Origin: Christiangramia sp.
GTDB taxonomy: Bacteria; Bacteroidota; Bacteroidia; Flavobacteriales; Flavobacteriaceae
DNA: 20,657 nt
Assembly: GCA_024635735.1 (NCBI GenBank)
Contig: JAGXII010000093.1
Coordinates: forward strand, 1-20,657
Direction of reading: 5' to 3'
Part shown: positions 1-6,709 of the stretch, one piece after another
How the letters are laid out: each line of letters begins with the position of its first letter
Position numbering within the stretch: the first letter of the stretch is position 1
Program-made: the position numbers and the translations under genes
The notes under the pieces: model-generated
Told to the model about the DNA's origin: nothing
The model's input: the letters and a program-made list of their open reading frames with translations, nothing else
Databases searched by the model: none

Positions 1-224
1 CCTATGGACCGCTATTAGGTCTTTATGCTTTTGGTCTTTTTACCAAATGGGAAGTACGCGATAAACTGGTGCCTTTTGTAGCCATAGCGGCTCCGGTACT
101 TTCTTATATAATAAGTATCAACAGTCTAACCTGGTTTGGGTTTGAATTTGGATTCTTTATTTTAATCCTAAATGGTTTGCTTACCTTCCTGGGATTAATA
201 CTGGCGAGAAGAAAGCATCACTAA
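1..224 (+). CDS. Sodium:solute symporter, C-terminal end (partial)
   Basis: The 5' part lies outside the window. The first complete codon starts at base 3 and the reading frame ends at TAA 222-224, giving the last 73 residues. They hold two hydrophobic segments (around VPFVAIAAPVLSYIIS and GFFILILNGLLTFLGLILA) and a basic tail ARRKHH. The opening YGPLLGLYAFGLFTKWEVRD resembles the late transmembrane region of flavobacterial sodium:solute symporters of the SSS family, which import small solutes with Na+ across the inner membrane. The substrate cannot be told from this fragment. Its last 30 bases overlap the end of the opposing CoA-binding gene, and no hairpin terminator separates the two. The membrane-protein assignment is fairly safe; the family is recognised from a short fragment only. 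Confidence 0.6.
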   Translation, partial: YGPLLGLYAFGLFTKWEVRDKLVPFVAIAAPVLSYIISINSLTWFGFEFGFFILILNGLLTFLGLILARRKHH

Positions 225-557
225 GGTACATGCATTCTCAAACTGAATATTATTTTTTCTTAAAAGATCATACAATTCAGGATTTTCTGTCCCGGGATTG
301 AAGATCACCCTACGCGGCTTTAAAGACAAAATATAATCGTAATATTCCTTCTGCCTCCTTGCATTAAGATAAAGAGTTACAGTATCTATATCTTCAAAAA
401 GTATCTTTTCAGTTTCAATTTTCACACCTTCTAATTCTCCTTTTTTTAAACCAATGGCAACGGTATTAATATTATTCCTCACAAGCTTATTAATAGCAAG
501 ATAAGAATAGCGGGCAGGGTTCAAAGAGGCTCCTAAAACAAGTGTTTTCTTATTCAT
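195..557 (-). CDS. CoA-binding domain protein (small Rossmann-fold, YccU-like)
   Basis: This is a 120-residue single-domain protein. It opens with KKTLVLGASLNPARYSYLAI, the nucleotide-binding turn of the CoA-binding (succinyl-CoA-synthetase-alpha-like) Rossmann fold. It continues with the family's conserved RRVIFNPGTENPELYDLL segment near residues 82-99 and ends in CTLVMLSSRQY. Length and ends agree with flavobacterial members, so the ATG at 557 is a good start. The family is thought to bind CoA or a similar nucleotide; no reaction is established. A perfect TAnnTTTG box lies only four bases before the ATG, which suggests a leaderless or nearly leaderless mRNA. The 3' end runs 30 bases into the opposing symporter gene. 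Confidence 0.85.
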   Translation of the reverse strand: MNKKTLVLGASLNPARYSYLAINKLVRNNINTVAIGLKKGELEGVKIETEKILFEDIDTVTLYLNARRQKEYYDYILSLKPRRVIFNPGTENPELYDLLRKNNIQFENACTLVMLSSRQY

Positions 558-561
558 ATTT

Positions 562-589
562 CAAAGTTACATAAAATTAGGTGTAACAA
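562..589 (-). promoter_or_regulatory. Promoter of the CoA-binding gene (TTG-N17-TAACTTTG)
   Basis: Read on the minus strand, TAACTTTG (562-569) matches the Bacteroidota -7 consensus TAnnTTTG exactly, and a TTG (587-589) lies 17 bases upstream. The usual spacing is nearer 19. The -7 box ends four bases before the start codon, so transcription would begin at or next to the ATG. Confidence 0.5.
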
Positions 590-629
590 TATAATTCTTG
601 CCCCGTCTTTAGAGTGAGGTCCGGTCCTT

Positions 630-682
630 GCAAAACCATCCTATTAGAATTTGATGGTTAGTGTTAATAAAGATGGTTTTGC
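630..682. repeat. Inverted repeat, 11-bp arms, 31-nt spacer
   Basis: GCAAAACCATC at 630-640 is the exact reverse complement of GATGGTTTTGC at 672-682. It sits four bases ahead of a second perfect inverted repeat. It could be a palindromic repeat family member or a regulator site for the downstream receptor; the sequence alone does not decide. Confidence 0.55.
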
Positions 683-685
683 TAT

Positions 686-713
686 GCCTGCATTTCCTCA
701 CCGAAATGCAGGC
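686..713. repeat. Perfect hairpin, 11-bp stem, 6-nt loop
   Basis: GCCTGCATTTC (686-696) and GAAATGCAGGC (703-713) are exact reverse complements around the loop CTCACC. The following TATTTTAAAAA is not a clean T-run, so a terminator is possible but not convincing. No gene ends just upstream on the plus strand. Confidence 0.6.
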
Positions 714-855
714 TATTTTAAAAATGATGTAACGAAATTGAAATTCGTTCGTCTTTATAGTAGAGGATACCGATTTCGCGAATTACTGTTTTTTATGTAT
801 TATGCAAAACAAGGTATCTTGTTAAACATTAATCATCAATAAATCAATCAAAAAA

Positions 856-3216
856 ATGAAACACATCATTCTAAGTTTTCTATTATTCACCTCAGTAATA
901 TGTATGGCTTCCACCGATCCACTGGGGAAAATATCCGGAGCAGTAATTGACGAACAACTGGATGAACCTATCCCCTACGCCACCGTTATTATCAATGACA
1001 TGGATGGAAACCTTGTTACCGGAATTACTTCAGGTGAAGACGGCACGTTCCTTATCAATAATATTAAAGCCGGAGATTATATTTTTAAGATCCAGTTTAT
1101 TGGTTACAAAACCTTTTCAAAAGAAATTCATATTGACCGTAATAATCAAAAAGTGGATTTTGGAACCATTAAACTTCAACCAGATGTCGCAATGCTGGAT
1201 GAGACGGTAGTAGTTGCCGAGAGAACTACTATAGAACAGCGGGTCGACAGAAAAGTAATTAATGTGGGAAAAGATCTAATGACCACCGGGGCAAGTGCTT
1301 CAGAAATAATGACTAATATTCCATCTGTAAATGTTGATCAGGATGGGAATATTTCTTTGAGAGGAAATTCAAATGTGAGGATTCTTGTTGATGGAAAACC
1401 CACAAATATAGATCCTACACAGCTATTAAAGCAAATACCTTCCACTTCCATTAAAAGTATAGAACTCATAACTAATCCTTCAGCGAAATATAATCCGGAA
1501 GGGATGAGTGGGATTATAAATATTATCTTACTTAAAAATGCCAATCAGGGTTTTAACGGCAATCTAAACACTGGAGTAACTATAGGAGATTACACCAGAT
1601 TCAATGGCTCGCTGGACATGAATTACCGCACCGGAAAATTCAATTTTTATGGAAATTTTGGTACAAACCTGGGGCCTAATACTCAGGGTGGCACCATTTA
1701 TTTACCTGAACAGGAAACACGACAAAGCTTCCATATCAAAAACGATAAAGAATCTTATCTCTATAAACTTGGAGTTGATTATTATCTGAATGACAAAAAC
1801 ACCATTTCCTTTTATACCAATCAAAATCACTTTGACGGAGGGCCTTCGGCATATATAAGAGTGGAAGATTTTAACGATCCTTCCCGGAATATAACCGAGT
1901 TACTCAATCTGAATTTTAAAAATATCAATTCTTCATATAATCTCCTTTTCGATCATGATTTTGAAAAAGATGGTCACGATATTCAGCTTGAATTGGATTA
2001 CAATATTTTCAACGGAGATGAAAATACGTATATCGATTTTGAAAATACAGAACTTGATTTCTCGCCCTACAATGACATTCTGGATGAGAAGAGAGAAAAT
2101 TTTTCTGGAAACTTAGATTACGTAAATCCTCTTAGCGATATCTCCAAACTAGAAATGGGTGCAGAAATCAGGCTTCTGGATACCGATAATGATTACAAGA
2201 CCACAAATGCAGATTTTGATAATTCTAATTATCAGTACAAAAGAGACATCTACAGTTTTTATACAACATTCAGTCAGAATTTTGATAAATGGTCTTATCA
2301 GTTAGGAGCACGACTGGAAAACTTTAATGTTGATGCAGTCTATCAGGATGAAAAAGTGTACGAAGACGACTATTTTAATGTATATCCTTCCGGATTTTTA
2401 ACCTACAAGCCAAGTGATAAAAACACCTATCAGTTAAGCTATAGCAGGCGCGTTGACCGCCCGGGATTTAGCCAGGTTAATCCTATAAGGGAAGTTGCTT
2501 CCCCGCGTCTTACGGTAGCCGGTAACCCCGAGCTGGACCCACAGTTTACAAACTCTTTTGAACTGAATTACACCAGGAATTTCAATAAAAAAGGAAGTCT
2601 CACTGCAGGAGTGTTTTTCAGAAGAACTACCGATCAAATCAACCAGGTATTTAATGCCGTGGAGGATGAGCCGGGATCATTATTTCTAACCTATGATAAT
2701 TTTGATACAAACGATTCCTATGGTACTGAATTCTCCCTGAATTATAAATTCACCGATTGGTGGAGCACCAATACAGGTCTTGAACTGTATGGTCAGACTT
2801 TAAAAGGTGTAGTGGGTGATGAATTTTTAGAAGTAGACAATAAGGCCTATACTTTTAGAACTAACCATAATTTCAAGGCTACCGAGTCTTTAACCTTTTC
2901 CTTATTCGGATTTTACCGAAGCAAAGCCCATGATCTCCAGCTTGATATGGACGACATGTATTTTATGAACCTTGGAGCCAGGTATTCTTTCCTTGAGGAT
3001 AACAAAGCGACCTTAAGCCTTAATTTCAATGATGTTTTTAATACTCAGGAGTTTAAGATAACCGGAGGAAGACCTTTTGATCAACAGGGACGATTTAAAG
3101 GAGATTCACAAACAGTATATATTGGATTTTCTTACCGCTTTGGAGGTGGAAAAAACAAAGCATTTAAACGCAAGAATCGCGATGATAATGAAGCCGGAGG
3201 AGGCGGAATATTCTAA
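856..3216 (+). CDS. Outer-membrane TonB-receptor-like protein (CarboxypepD_reg-like + plug + OMP_b-brl_3)
   Basis: This is a 786-residue outer-membrane protein. Residues 1-18 form a signal peptide (MKHIILSFLLFTSVICMA). Residues 24-108 are a carboxypeptidase-regulatory-like domain (GKISGAVIDE, IPYATVII, FIGYKTFSKEIHI). Residues 115-230 look like a TonB plug (DETVVVAERTTIEQRVDRKV, ISLRGNSNVRILVDGKP, NPSAKYNPEGMSGIINI). The rest is a beta-barrel with YQLSYSRRVDRPGFSQVNP near 526-544, typical of the OMP_b-brl_3 group. The barrel strand YIGFSYRFGGG is followed by a basic, Gly-rich tail ending GGGGIF, as in many flavobacterial homologues. Such proteins import or export ligands across the outer membrane, usually with TonB energy. 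No SusD partner lies next to it, so a polysaccharide-utilisation role is not supported and the substrate is unknown. A strong terminator follows. Confidence 0.9.
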   Translation: MKHIILSFLLFTSVICMASTDPLGKISGAVIDEQLDEPIPYATVIINDMDGNLVTGITSGEDGTFLINNIKAGDYIFKIQFIGYKTFSKEIHIDRNNQKVDFGTIKLQPDVAMLDETVVVAERTTIEQRVDRKVINVGKDLMTTGASASEIMTNIPSVNVDQDGNISLRGNSNVRILVDGKPTNIDPTQLLKQIPSTSIKSIELITNPSAKYNPEGMSGIINIILLKNANQGFNGNLNTGVTIGDYTRFNGSLDMNYRTGKFNFYGNFGTNLGPNTQGGTIYLPEQETRQSFHIKNDKESYLYKLGVDYYLNDKNTISFYTNQNHFDGGPSAYIRVEDFNDPSRNITELLNLNFKNINSSYNLLFDHDFEKDGHDIQLELDYNIFNGDENTYIDFENTELDFSPYNDILDEKRENFSGNLDYVNPLSDISKLEMGAEIRLLDTDNDYKTTNADFDNSNYQYKRDIYSFYTTFSQNFDKWSYQLGARLENFNVDAVYQDEKVYEDDYFNVYPSGFLTYKPSDKNTYQLSYSRRVDRPGFSQVNPIREVASPRLTVAGNPELDPQFTNSFELNYTRNFNKKGSLTAGVFFRRTTDQINQVFNAVEDEPGSLFLTYDNFDTNDSYGTEFSLNYKFTDWWSTNTGLELYGQTLKGVVGDEFLEVDNKAYTFRTNHNFKATESLTFSLFGFYRSKAHDLQLDMDDMYFMNLGARYSFLEDNKATLSLNFNDVFNTQEFKITGGRPFDQQGRFKGDSQTVYIGFSYRFGGGKNKAFKRKNRDDNEAGGGGIF

Positions 3217-3234
3217 AGATTTGTTTTATTAGCC

Positions 3235-3268
3235 AAAAAAATCCCCCGCTTTTCAGTGGGGGATTTTT
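3235..3268. terminator. Bidirectional rho-independent terminator (receptor / ABC-F)
   Basis: AAAAATCCCCC and GGGGGATTTTT form an 11-bp stem around GCTTTTCAGT, with A-runs on one side and T-runs on the other. It can stop the plus-strand receptor gene and, from the other side, the minus-strand ABC-F gene, although the repeat at 3321-3403 lies between it and that gene. Confidence 0.85.
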
Positions 3269-3320
3269 ATTTACAATAATAATTATTATGTATATCCGTT
3301 TTTAGTCATAATAGTTATCT

Positions 3321-3403
3321 CGTCACCCTGAATTTATTTCAGGGTCTCATTTTATATGAGGATTTATAGTATTTTAAGATTCTGAAACAAGTTCAGAATG
3401 ACG
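3321..3403. repeat. Two-hairpin inverted repeat (27-nt arms)
   Basis: The left arm (3321-3347, starting CGTCACCCTGAA) and the reverse complement of the right arm (3377-3403, giving CGTCATTCTGAA) match at 21 of 27 positions. Each arm is itself a hairpin with an 8-bp stem: ACCCTGAA/TTCAGGGT with loop TTTAT at 3325-3345, and ATTCTGAA/TTCAGAAT with loop ACAAG at 3379-3399. The six differences between arms are all transitions, and four form two compensated stem pairs. I recognise this as similar to dispersed palindromic repeats common between flavobacterial genes. It lies downstream of both convergent neighbours, outside coding sequence. Confidence 0.75.
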
Positions 3404-3453
3404 CACTATATTAAATTATGATACTTTACGGACAATCAAAATAATTATTCTAA

Positions 3454-5079
3454 TTATGCTTCTACAGCATACATTTTATTTCGCTGTTCTCTTATATTTT
3501 TATCACTCATATAATCATCAAAAGTAAGGTATCTGTCAATCACTCCGGAAGGAGTTAGTTCTATAACCCTGTTGGCAACCGTTTGTGCGAATTCATGATC
3601 ATGTGTTGTGAACAGTACCGTTCCTTTAAAATTCTTAAGTGAATTATTAAATGCGGTAATAGATTCAAGGTCCAGGTGGTTTGTAGGTTCGTCAAGCATT
3701 AAAACATTCGCTCTTAGCATCATCATCCGGCTTAACATACAACGAACTTTCTCTCCCCCTGAAAGGACACGACAGGTTTTTAAAGCTTCTTCTCCACTGA
3801 AAAGCATCTTACCCAAAAATCCTCTTATATACACTTCTTCTCTTTCCTCTTCTGTTTTTGCCCATTGGCGCAACCAATCTACCAAAGTAAGGTCGTTATC
3901 AAAAAATTCTGAATTATCCCCAGGTAAATAAGATTGTGATGTCGTTACGCCCCAGGAATATTTACCATTAACAGGCTTTTGCTTTCCATTTATGATCTCA
4001 TAAAAAGCTGAAGTTGCCCTGGAGTCTTTAGAGTAAACAACCACTTTATCACTTTTTGCAAGATTTATATTCACATTTTTGAAAAGTGTTTCCCCTTCAA
4101 TACTGGCTTCTAGATTTTCAACATTCAGGATTTGATCACCTGCTTCTCTTTCTCTTTCAAAAATAATTGCGGGATATCTTCTGCTTGAAGGTTTTATTTC
4201 ATCGATATTTAACTTATCGATCATCTTTTTTCTTGAAGTTGCCTGCTTACTTTTAGCAACGTTGGCGCTAAAACGAAGAATGAATTCCTGAAGTTCCTTT
4301 TTCTTTTCTTCAGCTTTCTTATTCTGTTGTGCACGCTGCCTGGCAGCAAGTTGAGAAGATTCATACCAGAAAGTATAATTCCCGCTGAAGTGATTTATTT
4401 TTCCGAAGTCGATATCTGAAATATGAGTACAAACCGAATCAAGGAAGTGACGGTCGTGAGATACCACAATTACCGTATTTTCATAATTGGCAAGAAAATT
4501 CTCTAACCAGCTGATGGTTTCATAATCCAGATCGTTAGTAGGTTCATCCATAATTAGTACATCAGGATTCCCGAATAGAGCCTGAGCTAATAAAACTCTC
4601 ACCTTTTGCTGACCATCAAGATCTTTCATTGGCGTATAGTGATATTCTTCGCGAATACCCAGATTAGAGAGAAGGGCTGCCGCATTACTTTCAGCATTCC
4701 AGCCATCCATTTCTTCAAACTGAACCTGTAATTCGCCTATACGATCTGCATTTTCATCAGAATAATCAGCATACAAAGCGTCCATCTCTTCTTTAACTTT
4801 AAAAAGAGGTTTATTTCCCCGTAAAACAGTTTCCAATACCGGGTACTCATCATAAACATTGTGATCCTGTTCAAGAACCGACATACGTTTACCTGGTTCT
4901 AAATGAACATGACCCGAAGTTGGGTCAGATTTCCCTGATAATATCTTTAAGAAAGTAGATTTTCCGGCCCCGTTTGCACCGATAATTCCGTAGCAATTTC
5001 CCTGAGTAAAAGTAGTGTTTACTTCATCGAACAATACTCGTTTTCCAAACTGTACAGAAAGGTTAGATACTGAAAGCAT
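3454..5079 (-). CDS. ABC-F family ATPase (YbiT-like), second Walker A degenerate
   Basis: This 541-residue soluble protein has two ABC ATPase domains and no membrane segment. NBD1 has Walker A GANGAGKST (34-42), Walker B VLIMDEPTNDLD (174-185) and switch His208. The charged linker (about 244-305) with SRFSAN-like LRFSANVAKSKQATSRKK matches E. coli YbiT, as does the overall length. NBD2 has signature LSGGEK (439-444), Walker B VLMLDEPTNHLD (459-470) and His493. Its expected Walker A is replaced by VYSKDSRATS (348-357), with no GxxGxGK[ST]. The NBD1 signature is also altered, to LDGQQK (154-159). ABC-F proteins act on ribosomes at the E site to ease translation or give antibiotic protection; YbiT-type members are not resistance factors by default. 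The start fits the family. A TACTTTTG promoter box lies 23 bases upstream. Confidence 0.92.
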   Translation of the reverse strand: MLSVSNLSVQFGKRVLFDEVNTTFTQGNCYGIIGANGAGKSTFLKILSGKSDPTSGHVHLEPGKRMSVLEQDHNVYDEYPVLETVLRGNKPLFKVKEEMDALYADYSDENADRIGELQVQFEEMDGWNAESNAAALLSNLGIREEYHYTPMKDLDGQQKVRVLLAQALFGNPDVLIMDEPTNDLDYETISWLENFLANYENTVIVVSHDRHFLDSVCTHISDIDFGKINHFSGNYTFWYESSQLAARQRAQQNKKAEEKKKELQEFILRFSANVAKSKQATSRKKMIDKLNIDEIKPSSRRYPAIIFEREREAGDQILNVENLEASIEGETLFKNVNINLAKSDKVVVYSKDSRATSAFYEIINGKQKPVNGKYSWGVTTSQSYLPGDNSEFFDNDLTLVDWLRQWAKTEEEREEVYIRGFLGKMLFSGEEALKTCRVLSGGEKVRCMLSRMMMLRANVLMLDEPTNHLDLESITAFNNSLKNFKGTVLFTTHDHEFAQTVANRVIELTPSGVIDRYLTFDDYMSDKNIREQRNKMYAVEA

Positions 5080-5102
5080 AAACTGATAAAATTAATTTTT
5101 TG

Positions 5103-5110
5103 CAAAAGTA
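5103..5110 (-). promoter_or_regulatory. -7 box (TACTTTTG) of the ABC-F gene
   Basis: On the minus strand TACTTTTG matches TAnnTTTG exactly, 23 bases before the start codon at 5079. No TTG lies at the expected -33 position, so this is a half-supported promoter. Confidence 0.45.
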
Positions 5111-5195
5111 GTCATAATCAGTCTCAAAGAGAAAGATTAACGTTTTAAATATTTGTTTTAACGCCTGCTTAACACCCCTGGCCATAGACAGCTTC

Positions 5196-5203
5196 TATAT
5201 TTG
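5196..5203 (+). promoter_or_regulatory. -7 box (TATATTTG) of the thioredoxin-like lipoprotein gene
   Basis: TATATTTG is a perfect TAnnTTTG match about 46 bases before the ATG at 5250. No TTG is seen 17-21 bases upstream. The leader would contain a short hairpin (ATTGGCC 5223-5229 with GGCCCAAT 5235-5242, one bulged C) just ahead of the start codon. Confidence 0.45.
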
Positions 5204-5249
5204 TTAAAAATGGGGACCACCGATTGGCCCTGAAGGCCCAATACACCTG

Positions 5250-6662
5250 ATGAGACATACTATTTTCTTATTATTATGCTGTGTACTGCTTTGCACGGGA
5301 TGTAAGGACGATTCTGAACACCCCGATAATATCTTTGTGGGTGGACAGATCAACAATCCCGAGACAGATTATGTGATCCTTTCCAAAGAAAATCAAACTA
5401 TAGACACACTTTTCCTGGATAAAAACAATCAATTTGGGAAAGACTATAAAAATCTGGAGAGCGGAATCTACACTTTTAAGCATCCCCCGGAAAACCAGAT
5501 CATGTATATGGAACCTGGTGATAGTATTGTTATCTGGCTTAACACCATGTCTTTCGACGAATCTCTTAATTTTAGTGGTGAAGGTGCCGAAAAGAGTAAT
5601 TTTCTTCTTGACATGTTCCTTAAAAATCGGGAAAACAACGATTTAATACTTACCTACTATAAAATTAAGCCCGAAAAATTTGCCGAAATAACCGATTCAA
5701 TCAAAGAGCAGCGCCTTCAAACTCTTCAGGATTTAGAACAAAAAAATAAATTTTCAGAGGAATTTCTGAATATTGCCAATGCCAGTATCAATTATGAATA
5801 TTATGATCTAAGAGAACGTTACCAGTTTTTAATCGAAAAATATTACAAAGACGTTTCAAAGGAAATTCCTGAAGATTTTGACGATTACCGGAAGGAGATA
5901 GATTTCAACGATGAGCGCCTGCAGGATTATTATGTTTATACGAATCTTATAGATGATTATTTGAGATCCAAATCTATTGAGTTTTGTCAAAGCCAGGATA
6001 ATCCTACTAGAAACTGTTACAATCTTAATAGCTTTACTAATATAGAAAGGCGAATTCTTTTAATTGATTCATTAACTGAGATAAAACCTCTCAAAAATGA
6101 ATTTATAGACAGGCTGGCTGCCCAAAGTATTACAATGGCCGAGAATGAAAGTAGAATAGATTCTATTCTCAGTCTGCTGGAGCGAATCGAATATTCCAAT
6201 ATGGAAGAAGCAGAAAATCTGGCTAAAATTCATGAGGCCTATTTTGTAGGTAATTCACTTAAAAATGTACAGGCCGAAAATACCAAAGGAGAGATCGTAA
6301 ATTATGGTGATTTTATTAAAAGACCTACGATTACGTATGCATGGTCTATCTATGCTCCGGCTCATCACAGGTGGCAGCACCAGATAATTAAAAAACTTAA
6401 ACAAAAATATCCTGAGCTTGATTTCCTTGGAGTTAATATAGATTTAAGTGAACGGGAAGAATGGCTAAGAACTCTTGAAACTTTTGGCTATGACAAGGAA
6501 AATGAATACCAGATCGCAAAAAGAGTAGCCAGTAAAGAAACCTATAAAAAATACCTCAATAAAGTCTTATTTTTAGATTCTAATGCTATCATTGTTCGGG
6601 GAGATATTCAGTTTGGAAGTCCAGATTTTGAAGAAGAGATCCTGGAATTTCTAAATAAATAA
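5250..6662 (+). CDS. Lipoprotein with TlpA/thioredoxin-like C-terminal domain lacking CXXC
   Basis: This 470-residue protein opens with a lipoprotein signal (MRHTIFLLLCCVLLCTGC). The lipidated Cys would be C18; position -3 is Cys rather than the usual Leu, but the hydrophobic core is good. Residues 25-115 look like the beta-rich DUF4369-like region that precedes TlpA domains in Bacteroidota. Residues 130-335 are helical and charged. From about 340 it has a thioredoxin-like fold: the pre-domain strand, then TITYAWSIYAPAHHRWQHQ (360-378), LDFLGVNIDLS (390-400) and KVLFLDSNAIIVRGD (438-452). The usual WCxPC active site is replaced by YAPAH (368-372), so it cannot do thiol-disulfide chemistry there. 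It probably sits in the periplasm anchored to a membrane. A binding or scaffolding role is possible; the function is unknown. Confidence 0.75.
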   Translation: MRHTIFLLLCCVLLCTGCKDDSEHPDNIFVGGQINNPETDYVILSKENQTIDTLFLDKNNQFGKDYKNLESGIYTFKHPPENQIMYMEPGDSIVIWLNTMSFDESLNFSGEGAEKSNFLLDMFLKNRENNDLILTYYKIKPEKFAEITDSIKEQRLQTLQDLEQKNKFSEEFLNIANASINYEYYDLRERYQFLIEKYYKDVSKEIPEDFDDYRKEIDFNDERLQDYYVYTNLIDDYLRSKSIEFCQSQDNPTRNCYNLNSFTNIERRILLIDSLTEIKPLKNEFIDRLAAQSITMAENESRIDSILSLLERIEYSNMEEAENLAKIHEAYFVGNSLKNVQAENTKGEIVNYGDFIKRPTITYAWSIYAPAHHRWQHQIIKKLKQKYPELDFLGVNIDLSEREEWLRTLETFGYDKENEYQIAKRVASKETYKKYLNKVLFLDSNAIIVRGDIQFGSPDFEEEILEFLNK

Positions 6663-6692
6663 AAAAAGACCGCCAACCGGCAGTCTTTTTTT
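6661..6692. terminator. Bidirectional terminator (lipoprotein / transaldolase)
   Basis: A7-GAC-C-GCC, loop AACC, GGC-A-GTC-T7: a stem with one C-A mismatch flanked by A and T runs, between two convergent genes. The first bases overlap the stop codon region of the plus-strand gene. Confidence 0.85.
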
Positions 6693-6709
6693 TCAATTTT
6701 CAACAGAAT

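Larger units (their letters stand above)
558..855. other. Intergenic region with two adjacent inverted repeats
   Basis: This gap is about 300 bases long and lies between the CoA-binding gene and the outer-membrane receptor. It holds the CoA-binding gene's promoter and two perfect 11-bp inverted repeats, described separately. A smaller imperfect hairpin, AACGAA...TTCGTT, lies around 731-749. No good TAnnTTTG box is seen on the plus strand ahead of the receptor gene at 856. The only near match (TGGTTTTG) falls inside the first inverted repeat. A 63-codon open frame (651-842) crosses both repeats and is not called as a gene. Confidence 0.5.

Noticed and set aside
651..842. 63-codon open frame ahead of the outer-membrane receptor
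   Set aside because: It matches no family I recognise, runs through both arms of two inverted repeats and has no promoter box or ribosome binding site. Most likely a chance frame in a regulatory/repeat region.
856..3216. SusC-like transporter of a polysaccharide utilisation locus
   Set aside because: There is no SusD-like lipoprotein or glycoside hydrolase nearby, and the barrel resembles the OMP_b-brl_3 group more than SusC, which is also longer.
3321..3403. Reading the two-hairpin repeat as a second terminator
   Set aside because: Neither hairpin is followed by a T-run on either strand, and a strong terminator already exists at 3235-3268.
5223..5242. Hairpin in the leader of the thioredoxin-like gene as a riboswitch or attenuator
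   Set aside because: It has only a 7-bp stem with a bulge, no alternative pairing and no T-run; too little to call a regulatory RNA.
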